Below are positions 34,992 to 44,372 of a stretch of 64,000 nucleotides of DNA, in pieces. A program made the position numbers and the translations under genes. The notes under the pieces are model-generated. The model ran no database searches. It saw nothing but the letters and a program-made list of their open reading frames with translations, and was not told the origin of the DNA. This stretch comes from Dorea sp. D27 (GTDB lineage Bacteria; Bacillota; Clostridia; Lachnospirales; Lachnospiraceae): the NCBI RefSeq assembly GCF_001185345.1, contig NZ_KQ236745.1, positions 316,478 through 380,477 of the forward strand, read 5' to 3'. Position 1 is the stretch's first letter, and each line of letters starts with the position of its first letter.

Positions 34992-35969
34992 ATGAAACTT
35001 GGATTGTGTACCGGAACATATTCAGACTTGTCTCTTGACGAGGTATGCCGGCTGGCTGTGGAGTACGGGTATGAGACGCTGGAGATAGAGACCTTTGAGA
35101 GGGCCAACCTCCACTTCGACATCCATACGATTTTTGACGGGGACAACGGGAAGAAATATAAGAAGAAAATAAAGGATTACGGCCTGGAGATAGCGTCCCT
35201 TGGCAACCATCCGGAGAGCCAGCTCGTGATGGGCCCGTATGGGAAAGACACCGATGACATCTATCACGGCACGAAGGAGGAGAAGATAAGGTTCGGCACG
35301 GAAGCCATCATCCGGGCTGCCCAGGCGGCCAATGAGCTGGAGATACCTGTCGTCGTCGGATTCACCGGATGTGAGAACTTCGGCCGCGTATGCCAGTGGC
35401 CGGACGCCGGGGCGTGGGAACGGGAAGAGGAGATATTTGCGCAGCGATGGGGGAAGATACTTGATAAATACGAGGAGTATGGGGTGAAATTTGCCCATGA
35501 GCCACATCCAAACGAGATGGTCTATGATATAGAGACAGCACAAAGAAGCGTAGAGCTGCTTGGAAGTCATAAGTCGTGGGGGTTCAACTTTGACCCTGCG
35601 AATATGATGATGTATGGCATCGATGTGGAAGCGTTCATCGACCTGCTCGGAGACCGTATCTATGGAGTACATGCCAAGGATGCCCAGATTGTAAGGCACA
35701 ATGTAGGACGCTCCGGCTTGAACCCCCACGGGAACTACCGGAGGATTGACCGGGGGTTCCGTTTCCGCATACCAGGGTGGGGCGACGTGAACTGGGAAAA
35801 TATAATTACAGAACTGGCGATGGTAGGTTATTTTGGAGCACTCAACTTTGAACACGAAGACATAACGATGAGCCGCACGGACGGGATGAAAAAGACGGCA
35901 GCATACCTGAAGCCGCTCTTGATAGAAGCCCCGTTTGAAGGGCGGAGTGACTTGAACTTCAGATTCTGA
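34992..35969 (+). CDS. Xylose-isomerase-like TIM barrel 1 (sugar epimerase/isomerase)
   Basis: The 325-residue protein belongs to the AP-endonuclease-2/xylose-isomerase-like TIM-barrel superfamily (IolE/IolO/IolH type). It starts MKLGLCTGTYSDLSLDEVCR. Metal-site candidates run in order: the Glu in AHEPHPNEMVYD, the Asp in NFDPANMM, the His/Asp in GVHAKDAQ and the Glu in LNFEHEDITMSR. Members isomerise, epimerise or dehydrate keto-sugars and keto-inositols. It sits between two Gfo/Idh dehydrogenases, and a 58-codon copy of its C-terminus lies at 37056, so the locus has been duplicated. The start follows AAAGGAGG. Confidence 0.88.
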   Translation: MKLGLCTGTYSDLSLDEVCRLAVEYGYETLEIETFERANLHFDIHTIFDGDNGKKYKKKIKDYGLEIASLGNHPESQLVMGPYGKDTDDIYHGTKEEKIRFGTEAIIRAAQAANELEIPVVVGFTGCENFGRVCQWPDAGAWEREEEIFAQRWGKILDKYEEYGVKFAHEPHPNEMVYDIETAQRSVELLGSHKSWGFNFDPANMMMYGIDVEAFIDLLGDRIYGVHAKDAQIVRHNVGRSGLNPHGNYRRIDRGFRFRIPGWGDVNWENIITELAMVGYFGALNFEHEDITMSRTDGMKKTAAYLKPLLIEAPFEGRSDLNFRF

Positions 35970-35994
35970 CATGTAACATGAAAGGAGCAGACAT

Positions 35995-37056
35995 ATGGAC
36001 AGGGAAGTAACAGCTGCGGTAGTCGGACTTGGGAGAATCGGCAGGACACATGCGGAGATTCTTACCAGACGTGTCTCCAATGTAACCGTAAAATATGTGG
36101 CAGACATATACCTGAATGATGAGATGAGAAAGTGGGCCGGCAAGCTTGGCATTGAAAATGTAGTGAAGGATCCGGATATCTGCTTTGCCGACATGGAGGT
36201 GGATGCGGTATATATCTGCACGAGTACGGATACACATTCCGAATATATCGTGAAGGCCGCAAGAGCAGGCAAGCACATCTTCTGCGAGAAGCCGCTCGAT
36301 TCTGATCTTGCGCGGCTTGGCAGGGCGCTTAGGGAGGTGGTGGCAGCAGGAGTCCTGTTCCAGACCGGCTTCATGCGCCGGTTCGACAGGAACCACAGCA
36401 AGGCAAGACGGCTCATACAGTCCGGTGATTACGGTAAGGCTCAGATGATACGGATATCCTGCAGAGACACGAGGCAGAGCCCGTACGAATATCTTAAAGT
36501 ATCCGGCGGCATATTCTTCGACATGATGATCCACGATTTTGACATGGTCAGATTCCTGTCAGGAAGCGATGCAGAGGAAATCTATGCGGCAGGAGGCGTA
36601 TATGTGGATGAAAGACTTGCAGGGATACCGGATGTCGATACGGCCGCGGCAGTAATCCATATGAAGAATGGCATGATGGCGGTAATCGATAATGGGCGGC
36701 AGTGCTGGTACGGGCATGACCAGCGGTCGGAAATATTCTGTACCGATGGCACGATACAGGTGATGAACGAGAGGGAGGACACGGTAGTGGTGAAAAAGGG
36801 TGATGGTATCGTATATCCGAAACCGCCCGATTTTTTCATCGAGCGCTATTATGATGCATATATAGCCGAGAATCAGTCTTTTGCCGACAGCATCCTGTAC
36901 GGCACACCTGTACCCGTGACGGCGTCTGACGGCGTGGAGCCAATCAGGATGGCCAAGGCCGCCCAGATGTCGCTGGAGCAGAGACGACCTGTGAAGCTTT
37001 GCGAGATTTCGGAATCTGAAAAGGCACGCCAAGGATGCACAGATAGTGAAACATAA
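35995..37056 (+). CDS. Gfo/Idh/MocA dehydrogenase 2 (inositol dehydrogenase-like)
   Basis: The 353-residue protein has GLGRIGRTHAEIL, CEKPLDSDLARL and GGIFFDMMIHDFDMVRFLSG. The last segment closely resembles IolG-type myo-inositol 2-dehydrogenases, which oxidise myo-inositol to scyllo-inosose. It could therefore supply the substrate of the adjacent zinc dehydrogenases. The start follows AAAGGAGC. The last ~20 residues (after LEQRRPVKLCE) look atypical and run into a remnant of an isomerase gene, so a recombination event probably reshaped its 3' end. It is the last intact gene of ABC operon 1. Confidence 0.88.
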   Translation: MDREVTAAVVGLGRIGRTHAEILTRRVSNVTVKYVADIYLNDEMRKWAGKLGIENVVKDPDICFADMEVDAVYICTSTDTHSEYIVKAARAGKHIFCEKPLDSDLARLGRALREVVAAGVLFQTGFMRRFDRNHSKARRLIQSGDYGKAQMIRISCRDTRQSPYEYLKVSGGIFFDMMIHDFDMVRFLSGSDAEEIYAAGGVYVDERLAGIPDVDTAAAVIHMKNGMMAVIDNGRQCWYGHDQRSEIFCTDGTIQVMNEREDTVVVKKGDGIVYPKPPDFFIERYYDAYIAENQSFADSILYGTPVPVTASDGVEPIRMAKAAQMSLEQRRPVKLCEISESEKARQGCTDSET

Positions 37057-37235
37057 GCTGGGAGAACGTGATTACAGAGCTGGCCATGGTAGGCTATTTT
37101 GGCTCCCTCAACTTTGAGCATGAAGACATCACGATGAGCCGCCTGGATGGAATAAGCAAGACCTCGGCCTACCTGAAGCCGATGCTCATCGGGGCGCCGT
37201 TTGAGGGAAGAGGTGACCTGAACTTCCGCTTTTGA
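37056..37235 (+). pseudogene. 3' remnant of a second TIM-barrel isomerase gene
   Basis: In one frame, from the last base of the dehydrogenase stop codon, 58 codons (WENVITELAMVGYFGSLNFE to GRGDLNFRF, stop 37233-37235) match the last 58 residues of the isomerase at 34992 with few changes. There is no start codon region or upstream part. It is the tail of a deleted paralogue and shows that an extra copy of the module once stood here. Confidence 0.9.
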
Positions 37236-37283
37236 TAAGAGCGGGAGCAGCAAGAAGATAATATGGTAAATAATGGAAACTGA

Positions 37284-37331
37284 GGGTCTTTGTCCTTCTG
37301 GTATAATTTATATCAGAAGAACAAAGACCCT
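37284..37331. terminator. Large hairpin between convergent operon and AraC gene
   Basis: Sequence 37284-37300 pairs with 37314-37331 through about 16 bp with one bulge or mismatch. It lies just beyond the 3' end of AraC regulator 2 and after ABC operon 1. T runs are weak on both sides, so termination efficiency is uncertain. Confidence 0.6.
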
Positions 37332-37338
37332 TGTCCTG

Positions 37339-38241
37339 TCATTTTATCGTGTTTTTCTTATATTCTCTCGGAGAACAGTGCATGTATTTGCGAAAGACCT
37401 CGGAATAATAGCTGGAGCCTGAGAATCCGACCTGGTTGGCAATCTCCGTAATCGTGCATGTATCGGATACGAGAAGAGAGAGGCTTTTCTGTATCCGGTA
37501 TCGGAGCAGGTACTCAAATGGCGTCTGGTGCAGCGTCTTCTTGAAGATGCGGCAGAACTCGCTCTTGCTCGTATGGCAAGACTCTGCCATTTCGTCCAGC
37601 GTTATCGGTTCATTATAGTTGCTATGGATGAATATGATGGCATTCTTGAGACGTGATATCTGCTTGGCCTCAGACAGCCCCGCTCCTGCAGAACTCTCTT
37701 TCTGCCTGAACTCTTCATATAAGACGGCCCACAGCTCGCAGAGGCGGCTTTTGATATGCAGCTCATGACAGACAGGTCTGTCCGTGTAATAGGCAGCCAT
37801 TTCCTTCATGACAGCCTGGAAGGTGGCATTTGCTTTCGTCCCCTCGTGGAAGACGCAGGAAGAGAAATTATCGGTGTTCAGCATAGGGAACGTGTAATTC
37901 GTATCAATCGCGCTCTTTTCGTAGCCGTATACGAGGGACGGATTAAAAGTGGATACGATATACCTGCAGTCGTTTTTCTCATACATGCATCCGGAGTGCA
38001 AGGCGTTGGAATTGACAAAGAGGCAGTCTCCTTTCACAAGGTGGTAGTGGTTCTGATTGACCTGGTAAGTCATCGTTCCTTCAAGAATGCACGCAATCTC
38101 AAGTTCCGGGTGCCAGTGGCAGTTGAAGCGTCCAAACTGATATGCGGATAAAGTCACATTGATCAGATAGAACGGAAAACCATAGTCGCCGTGGGGATTC
38201 AACTCTAACATGTTCTTATCGGTAATAATCTCACGAATCAT
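37339..38241 (-). CDS. AraC family transcriptional regulator 2
   Basis: The 300-residue regulator has a cupin sensor domain (RFNCHWHPELEIACILEG, with conserved His) and an AraC DNA-binding domain. The latter shows PITLDEMAESCHTSKSEFCR and ITEIANQVGFSGSSYYSEVF, then HCSPREYKK. I place the start at 38241 (MIREIITDKNM), 11 nt downstream of GGAGG; the frame is open 78 nt further upstream but only encodes a hydrophobic run without a ribosome binding site. It is transcribed away from ABC operon 2, and the 275-bp gap between them holds repeated TTATAG-type elements. It is the likely activator of that operon. Confidence 0.9.
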   Translation of the reverse strand: MIREIITDKNMLELNPHGDYGFPFYLINVTLSAYQFGRFNCHWHPELEIACILEGTMTYQVNQNHYHLVKGDCLFVNSNALHSGCMYEKNDCRYIVSTFNPSLVYGYEKSAIDTNYTFPMLNTDNFSSCVFHEGTKANATFQAVMKEMAAYYTDRPVCHELHIKSRLCELWAVLYEEFRQKESSAGAGLSEAKQISRLKNAIIFIHSNYNEPITLDEMAESCHTSKSEFCRIFKKTLHQTPFEYLLRYRIQKSLSLLVSDTCTITEIANQVGFSGSSYYSEVFRKYMHCSPREYKKNTIK

Positions 38242-38260
38242 AACATACCTCCAACTGCAT

Positions 38261-38460
38261 AATATTGTTATTTTAAACAGGAATATAATTATAGAACAAA
38301 AAAACATTTGTTGGTACAATTATACTACAAAATAGAGGAAAATACAAATAAAACAGATAAAATATACAAAAATGTAATTGTATTAAGTTGAATTGTGGAT
38401 ATTGACACAAAAAAGCAACTTAAGAATATAGTTATAGAATAAGCAGTTTTGTTATAGATT
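38261..38460. promoter_or_regulatory. Divergent control region with repeated GTTATAG elements
   Basis: The gap is very AT-rich. GTTATAGAAT (38431-38440) and GTTATAGATT (38451-38460) are near-identical and 20 bp apart. GAATATAATTATAGAA (38281-38296) recurs as GAATATAGTTATAGAA (38424-38439) with one change. A possible promoter toward + is TTGACA (38402-38407) with AATATA (38425-38430), 17 bp apart. AATATTGTTATTTTA (38261-38275) is identical to 53937-53951 before the transketolase operon. Confidence 0.45.
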
Positions 38461-38516
38461 ATCTGTTTTATAGGTAAAGGTCACCTGTAAATTTAATAAC
38501 AAAGGAGGAGATGAAA

Positions 38517-39533
38517 ATGAAGAAGTTGAGGATTGGCTGCATCGGGGTTGGGCGCCTCGGGTACCAGCATGCGGAAAACGTAGCTTACCGGATTCCAAAT
38601 GCAGAGCTGGCTGCTGTATGCGACATCAATATGGATCGTGCAGAAGAAGCGGCCAGACAGCTCGGTGCGGCAGAGTACTACGGAGATTACAACGAGATGC
38701 TGGAAAAGTCGGACATCGACGCGGTGATGATTACGAATACTTCAAGCGAGCACTGTGCCTGTATCAAAGCGGCATGTGCCGCCCACAAGCACATCTATTG
38801 TGAAAAGCCGACAGGACTTACGATAGAAGAGCTTGACGAGATTGACAAGGCTGTGGAGACGAATCCCGGCAGGACGATTCAGGTAGGATTTATGCGCCGT
38901 TTCGACCGTTCTTATCAGGACGCAAAGAGGAGGGTGGACAGCGGTGATATAGGAAAAATCATAAAGATTAGAAGCATCACGCGAGATCCGGCTTGCCAGA
39001 GAGAAGATTATGTCCGTTTTGGTCCTGGAGCCGGAGGGATGTTCTTTGACATGAGCGTACATGATTTTGACCTTGTACGCTGGTTTGCAGGAGGGGAAGT
39101 CAAATCCATGTATGCGATAGGTGGCATCTATGAATTTACAGAGTTTGAGGCGTTCAATGATATAGACAACTGTTCCGTGCTCATGCAGTTTGACAACGGT
39201 GTAATGGCCGAGGTAGAAGGGTCGAAACAAGGAGTGTGCGGATATGATGTATGGATGGAAATCGTAGGGACTAAGGGGACGTTGCTTGTGAATTCAGGTA
39301 CGACTTCTTATGTGACGCAGAAGGATGAATACGGGATGAGGAACGAGTGCCAGCCGTGGTTCAGAGAGCGTTTTGAGGAAGCTTACCTGCGGGAGGTGGC
39401 CGCATTTGTGGACAAGGCTCTCACCGGGGAGGCGTCCGGGGTTGATACAGGCGATGCAAGGAAGGCTGTAGAGATGGCGTTCATGGCGCAGAAATCATAT
39501 GATGATGGAAAGATTATGTGTGCTCAGCAGTAG
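38517..39533 (+). CDS. Gfo/Idh/MocA dehydrogenase 3 (inositol dehydrogenase-like)
   Basis: The 338-residue protein is the most IolG-like of the four: GVGRLGYQHAENV, YCEKPTGLTIEEL and GGMFFDMSVHDFDLVRWFAG, with the catalytic Asp and His in the last. It probably oxidises a cyclitol or sugar hydroxyl with NAD. The ATG at 38517 is preferred because GGAGG lies at 38504-38508; the ATG at 38511 is too close. As the first gene of ABC operon 2, directly downstream of the AraC-controlled region, it likely acts on the substrate of the binding protein that follows. Confidence 0.9.
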   Translation: MKKLRIGCIGVGRLGYQHAENVAYRIPNAELAAVCDINMDRAEEAARQLGAAEYYGDYNEMLEKSDIDAVMITNTSSEHCACIKAACAAHKHIYCEKPTGLTIEELDEIDKAVETNPGRTIQVGFMRRFDRSYQDAKRRVDSGDIGKIIKIRSITRDPACQREDYVRFGPGAGGMFFDMSVHDFDLVRWFAGGEVKSMYAIGGIYEFTEFEAFNDIDNCSVLMQFDNGVMAEVEGSKQGVCGYDVWMEIVGTKGTLLVNSGTTSYVTQKDEYGMRNECQPWFRERFEEAYLREVAAFVDKALTGEASGVDTGDARKAVEMAFMAQKSYDDGKIMCAQQ

Positions 39534-39551
39534 AGTAGAAAGGGAAAAAGT

Positions 39552-40517
39552 ATGAAAAAGAAAATAGTATCGATTATTTTAGTATTGACAATGATATTGA
39601 GCCTGGCAGCATGTGGAAGTAAAGAAAAGAAAGAAGACACAAAGGAAACAGGAGAGTCATCGGACAAATCCAAGAAGATAGCTTACTGCATCAACAGCTC
39701 CACGGACACTTTTGAGGTATATGTATATGAAGGAGCTAAAAAATATTGTGAGGAGAAGGGCATAGAGCTCGTGCTCGTGGACGGTGAAGACGACACAGCC
39801 ACGCAGCTGAGCAAGATGGACTCCATATGTGAAAGTGGTGTGGACGGCGTTATTCTCGTCCCGGTTGATACGAACGGCGATGGATCGGAGTACAGGAAGA
39901 TAGCAGACGAATACGAAGTTCCTCTCGTCTCGGCAGTGCGCCAGTGCCAGTCTGCCTGGGTCATGGTGTCGACAGACTCATCAGAAGCAGGAAAGATGCA
40001 GGGAGAATACATCGTAGAAAATTACGGAGAGAAACTGGATGTGGCGTTGCTCGTAGGTATACTCGGCTCAGAGGATATGACTAAGAGGACAGAATCTCTG
40101 AAGGGAGTGCTCTCAAAATATCCGGATATCAATATCGTGTTTGAAGACTGTGCCAACTGGAACAGAGACGAAGGTATGGCGATTGCCGAGAACTGGATAC
40201 AGAGCAAGAAGAATATCGATGTCGTAGTGGCCAACAACGATGAGATGGCAATTGGAGTAGGTCTCGCACTGGAGGCATCGGATATGCTGGAAGATGTGGC
40301 GGTCATTGGCATCGACGCCCAGGAAAACGGCCTGGCTGCGATGGAAGACGGAATCTTGACAGCCTCTGTATTCCAGCCCGCAGGAGAACAGGGCAAGACT
40401 GCGGTAGAGACGGTCCTGGACTGCATCGACGGGAAATATACCGGAGAGAAGACGGAGTGGGTGCAGATTAATTTTGAAATGGTGACACAGGATAACTTTA
40501 AAGAATATATGCAATAG
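39552..40517 (+). CDS. Sugar ABC transporter substrate-binding lipoprotein 2
   Basis: The 321-residue ribose/inositol-type binding protein has signal peptide MKKKIVSIILVLTMILSLAA ending at the lipobox Cys (LAACGS, ~residue 21). The two-lobed domain includes CINSSTDTFEVYVYEGAKKY, DGVILVPVDTNG and VVANNDEMAIGVGLALE, the last typical of family members that change lobes on ligand binding. It differs clearly from binding protein 1, so another ligand is likely. It lies 18 nt after the IolG-like gene and is followed by a hairpin. Confidence 0.92.
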   Translation: MKKKIVSIILVLTMILSLAACGSKEKKEDTKETGESSDKSKKIAYCINSSTDTFEVYVYEGAKKYCEEKGIELVLVDGEDDTATQLSKMDSICESGVDGVILVPVDTNGDGSEYRKIADEYEVPLVSAVRQCQSAWVMVSTDSSEAGKMQGEYIVENYGEKLDVALLVGILGSEDMTKRTESLKGVLSKYPDINIVFEDCANWNRDEGMAIAENWIQSKKNIDVVVANNDEMAIGVGLALEASDMLEDVAVIGIDAQENGLAAMEDGILTASVFQPAGEQGKTAVETVLDCIDGKYTGEKTEWVQINFEMVTQDNFKEYMQ

Positions 40518-40532
40518 TGGCAGCATAAAAAG

Positions 40533-40584
40533 CGGACGGGCATGTTCATGTAGCTGACGATACGGCAGGGGATATGCCCGTCTG
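40533..40584 (+). repeat. Hairpin after binding-protein gene 2
   Basis: GACGGGCAT (40535-40543) pairs with ATGCCCGTC (40574-40582) around a 30-nt loop. It has no T run, so it is more likely an mRNA-stabilising stem than a terminator. Confidence 0.45.
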
Positions 40585-40634
40585 TCGGTAAGAAATACTG
40601 CCATTAAAAACGGAAAGAAATCGGTGGATGATAT

Positions 40635-42173
40635 ATGGATAAAAATAAATATATTCTTGAGATGAAGGAGATTACAAAAGAATTTCCGGGCGTGCTGGCT
40701 TTAGACAAAGTATCTCTGAAAGTAAGAGAAGGAGAGGTACATGCGCTGCTCGGAGAGAATGGTGCAGGTAAGTCGACACTGATGAAAGTGCTAATGTCAA
40801 TCTATCCGCCAGATGCAGGTGAAGTCTACTTTATGAATGAGAAGCGAAGCGGCCATCTCTCGGTGAAGAAGGTGCTCGAGGACGGCATCTCGATGATACA
40901 TCAGGAGCTGGCGGCAGTTCCGGAGATGACGATAGCGGATAATGTGTACATGAACCGTATGCCTCATAAGGGGGTGTTCGTCGATGAAAAGACGATGAAC
41001 GAGGAGACGCTTAAGCTGTTTTGCTCCATCGGTCTTGAAATAGATCCGAAGTGGAAGATGAAGGAGCTGACGACGAGTTACGTACAGATGGTGGAGATTG
41101 CACGAGCCGTATCTGCAGGGGCGAAGCTCATCATTATGGATGAGCCTACATCTGCGATTACAGAACAAGAAGTAGATATGCTGTTTCAGGTTATCCGCAA
41201 GCTGAGAGAAGAAAAAAAGTCTATCATCTATATCACGCATAAGATGGATGAGATATTCCAGATAGCAGATACGGTCACTGTTCTGCGGGACGGTCAGAGT
41301 GTAGCCAGCAGCATACCGATAGGTGAGCTGGATTACCAGTCTTTGATTGGGCTTATGGTAGGGCGGGAAATTACACAGATGTTTCCGGAGAATACGGCAG
41401 TACCCGGAGAGGTCGCTATGAAGGTAGAACATCTTAGCAAAGCCGGAGAATTCCAGGACATTTCTTTTGAGGTACGAAGGGGAGAGATACTTGGAATCGC
41501 AGGGATGATGGGTGCCGGAAGATCCGAGCTGATGTCGGCTGTATTTGGGATAACGAAACCAGATTCGGGAGAGATTACCGTTCACGGCGAGAAACTCAGA
41601 CAGGGAGATCCGAGAGAATCGATACGCAGAGGGATGGCTATGCTCACGGAAGACCGGAAAGGGACAGGCCTGTTCCTCGGTATGAGCATTACGGACAATA
41701 TCGTAATGCCCAGCTTAAGACAGGTGAAGAAAGCTCTTTTCCTGTCCAGGAAAAGGATGGATGAGATAGCAGACGGGCAGGTCAAGTCACTGCTGATCAA
41801 GACAGCCGGACTGGGCGTCCAGTCGAAGAATCTGTCCGGAGGCAATCAACAGAAAGTGCTGCTCGGCAGATGGCTGTGCCGTCAGCCGGAGATATTGATT
41901 GTGGATGAGCCTACGCGTGGAATTGACGTAGGCGCAAAATATGAGATACATAAGATTCTGTGCGATCTGGCTAAGAGCGGCAAGGCAGTCATCATGATAT
42001 CCTCTGAGATGCCCGAAGTCGTAGGCATCAGTTCCCGCGTTCTCGTCATATCAGGCGGCAGGATTACAGGTGAACTGACGGGGGATGAAATCAAGCAGGA
42101 GAATATTATGGAATATGCCGCAAAGCTGGAAAAAGAGCCGAAAGGAATGGTAAAAGATGAAGAACTTATCTAG
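40635..42173 (+). CDS. Sugar ABC transporter ATPase 2 (RbsA-like)
   Basis: The 512-residue double nucleotide-binding-domain protein has first Walker A GENGAGKSTLMK (~residue 40) and Walker B LIIMDEPTSAIT. The second, degenerate P-loop is GMMGAGRSELMS (~residue 293), with signature LSGGNQQKVLLGRWL and ILIVDEPTRGIDVGAK. It pairs with the permease whose start overlaps its end by 17 nt, which indicates translational coupling. This is the ATPase of the second importer. Confidence 0.95.
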   Translation: MDKNKYILEMKEITKEFPGVLALDKVSLKVREGEVHALLGENGAGKSTLMKVLMSIYPPDAGEVYFMNEKRSGHLSVKKVLEDGISMIHQELAAVPEMTIADNVYMNRMPHKGVFVDEKTMNEETLKLFCSIGLEIDPKWKMKELTTSYVQMVEIARAVSAGAKLIIMDEPTSAITEQEVDMLFQVIRKLREEKKSIIYITHKMDEIFQIADTVTVLRDGQSVASSIPIGELDYQSLIGLMVGREITQMFPENTAVPGEVAMKVEHLSKAGEFQDISFEVRRGEILGIAGMMGAGRSELMSAVFGITKPDSGEITVHGEKLRQGDPRESIRRGMAMLTEDRKGTGLFLGMSITDNIVMPSLRQVKKALFLSRKRMDEIADGQVKSLLIKTAGLGVQSKNLSGGNQQKVLLGRWLCRQPEILIVDEPTRGIDVGAKYEIHKILCDLAKSGKAVIMISSEMPEVVGISSRVLVISGGRITGELTGDEIKQENIMEYAAKLEKEPKGMVKDEELI

Positions 42174-43113
42174 AGGAATCACGGGACGAATCGGGAAATT
42201 CGGCACGCTGTTAGTCCTTTTGCTTATTATTGTCATACTGAGCATTGCGGAGCCTAACTTCCTGTCCCTCAAAAATTTTACAAATATAATGCGACAGGTA
42301 TCTGTAACAGGTATTATCTCTTTTGGTATGACGATGGTCATCATAACCGGTGGAATTGATCTGTCACCTGGATCAACCCTCGCATTTGCCGGAATGGTGA
42401 TAGCCATCTTCGCGAGTGCAGGTAACAACATAGCAGCCGCGCTGTCTGGTATCGGAATCGCCCTTCTGTGTGGTGTCATCAACGGAGGTGTCATCGCAGT
42501 GACAGGAATCCCGCCGTTTATCATGACACTCGGCATGCAGCTGATGGCGCGGGGAGCCGCTAATATCGTGACCGGAGGGTTTCCAATCACGAATCTGAAC
42601 GATACTTTCAGACAGATAGGCGGAGGGAGTGTCGGAATCATACCGATACCGATTATCATATATGCCGTCCTGGCAGTCTTAAGCCATCTTATACTGGCCA
42701 AGACCGCCTTTGGAAAGTCCGTATATGCGATAGGAGGCAATAAAGAAGCTGCCCATCTGTGTGGCATCAATGTAAAGCTGATAACATTTTTAGTATATGC
42801 ATATATGGGAATCATGACCGGTATCGCGGCAATCATCCTGACTTCCCGCGTCAATGCAGGCAATGCATCAGTAGGAGTCAATTATGAATTCGACGCCATT
42901 ATTGCCACCGTTATCGGAGGTACGAGCCTGGCGGGAGGCATTGGTACTATCTTTGGATGTATCATCGGTGCGCTCGTCGTCGGATGCATAGACAGCGGTC
43001 TGACGATGCTTGGTGTATCTGCTTTCTATCAGCAGATATTCAAGGGGGCATTGATTATCGTATCTGTAATACTCGACACCTACCGCAGCAAGGCAGTCAA
43101 GATAAGGAAATAG
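42157..43113 (+). CDS. Sugar ABC transporter permease 2 (RbsC-like)
   Basis: The 318-residue polytopic membrane protein of the ribose-type permease family has ITGGIDLSPGSTLAFAGMVI (~residue 65), a conserved early motif, and VIGGTSLAGGIGTIFGCIIG (~residue 251), the coupling region. The first 13 residues are basic. Its start lies inside the ATPase gene (17-nt overlap, with GGAATGGTAAAAG before the ATG). It forms the channel of importer 2. Confidence 0.93.
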   Translation: MKNLSRGITGRIGKFGTLLVLLLIIVILSIAEPNFLSLKNFTNIMRQVSVTGIISFGMTMVIITGGIDLSPGSTLAFAGMVIAIFASAGNNIAAALSGIGIALLCGVINGGVIAVTGIPPFIMTLGMQLMARGAANIVTGGFPITNLNDTFRQIGGGSVGIIPIPIIIYAVLAVLSHLILAKTAFGKSVYAIGGNKEAAHLCGINVKLITFLVYAYMGIMTGIAAIILTSRVNAGNASVGVNYEFDAIIATVIGGTSLAGGIGTIFGCIIGALVVGCIDSGLTMLGVSAFYQQIFKGALIIVSVILDTYRSKAVKIRK

Positions 43114-43170
43114 TCTCTTATGTACGGCAGGTGACAGGATTGAATAATAGATGATTGGGGGAATTAGAAC

Positions 43171-44346
43171 ATGAAAGCATTACAAGCAGATGCACAGTGG
43201 AAACCAAGGGAAGGCTATAAGCCGACAGAAAGGGAGAGCAGGGACAGAAGAGCAAGCATGGGCAGCGATCTTTTCTACCATCCGTCACTTAAGCTCGTCG
43301 ATATACCTGTGCCGGAACCAAAAGACGATGAAGTGCTCCTGAAAGTAGGCGGGGCGGCGGTATGCGGCTCTGACACGATGTTTCTCGGTGCGGATGAGGA
43401 CGATTACCTGTATTACTGCGGGCACTGCAGGCTGCCGGTCGTAATCGGACATGAATTTTCCGGTGAAATCGTACGGGTAGGAACGAATGTCAAGAACTTC
43501 AAAGAAGGCGACCTCGTCGTGGCAGAGACGATGAACTGGTGCGGGGAATGTGCCGCATGCAGAGCAGGGCTCGTCAACCAGTGCGAGAATCTGGAAGAGA
43601 TTGGGTTCACGCTGGACGGCGGATATGCGGAATATCTCGTTGCGAAGGAAAAATTCTGCTTCCACGTCGGCGATCTTGTATCTGTGTATGGAAGCAAAGA
43701 GCGGGCCCTGGAAGTGGCTGCCATGGTAGAGCCTACTGCTGTGGCCTATAACGGAATGTTCGTCCGGGGCGGCGGATTCCGCCCGGGAGGTAATGTCGCT
43801 GTCTTTGGGGCAGGGCCTATCGGTCTGTCGGCCACATCTCTTGCAAAGGCGGCAGGTGCGGCAAAGATCATCACTTTTGAAAAAGAACCATTACGTATGA
43901 AGCTGGCAAAGGAAGTGGGTGCGGATTACGTGTTCAATCCGGATGAGCTTTATGCCGCAGGTACAAGTCCGAGTGAAAAGGTGCTGGAGCTGACGGAAGG
44001 GATAGGAGTAGAGATGGCGGTGGAGGCGACCCACCATCAGGCAGAGACGATTCCTGAGATTGAACAGATGGTTGCGGTCGGCGGAACGATTGCACAGATT
44101 GGGATATCTCCGGTAAGAACTCCAATCATGTCCACATACCTCCAGAAGAAGGGTGTGAACTACCACTGCTCTATCGGAAGCTCCGGGCATGACATATGGC
44201 CCCATGTCATACGGCTCATTGCCAGCAGGCGTATCGATCCCGGCAAGTTCCTGACAAAGTGTTACAGCCTGGATGAGGCTATCGAGGCGATTGAGGCGGC
44301 AAAGAGACTGGAAGGCGGAAAATTTGTGATAACCCCTAACTGGTAA
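43171..44346 (+). CDS. Zinc-dependent dehydrogenase 3 (scyllo-inosose 3-dehydrogenase-like)
   Basis: The 391-residue third member of the paralogue set again has the extension WKPREGYKPTERESRDRRAS, the catalytic AVCGSDT Cys, VIGHEFSGEIV, the structural-zinc cysteines in CGECAACRAGLVNQCENLEE and the NAD motif VFGAGPIGLSATSLAKAAGA. It resembles dehydrogenase 2 at the N-terminus and both others in the nucleotide fold. Its presence in operon 2, with its own importer and isomerases, suggests parallel pathways for related compounds rather than simple duplication within one operon. Confidence 0.82.
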   Translation: MKALQADAQWKPREGYKPTERESRDRRASMGSDLFYHPSLKLVDIPVPEPKDDEVLLKVGGAAVCGSDTMFLGADEDDYLYYCGHCRLPVVIGHEFSGEIVRVGTNVKNFKEGDLVVAETMNWCGECAACRAGLVNQCENLEEIGFTLDGGYAEYLVAKEKFCFHVGDLVSVYGSKERALEVAAMVEPTAVAYNGMFVRGGGFRPGGNVAVFGAGPIGLSATSLAKAAGAAKIITFEKEPLRMKLAKEVGADYVFNPDELYAAGTSPSEKVLELTEGIGVEMAVEATHHQAETIPEIEQMVAVGGTIAQIGISPVRTPIMSTYLQKKGVNYHCSIGSSGHDIWPHVIRLIASRRIDPGKFLTKCYSLDEAIEAIEAAKRLEGGKFVITPNW

Positions 44347-44372
44347 TTAAGGAAAGAAAGAGAGGCTATATT

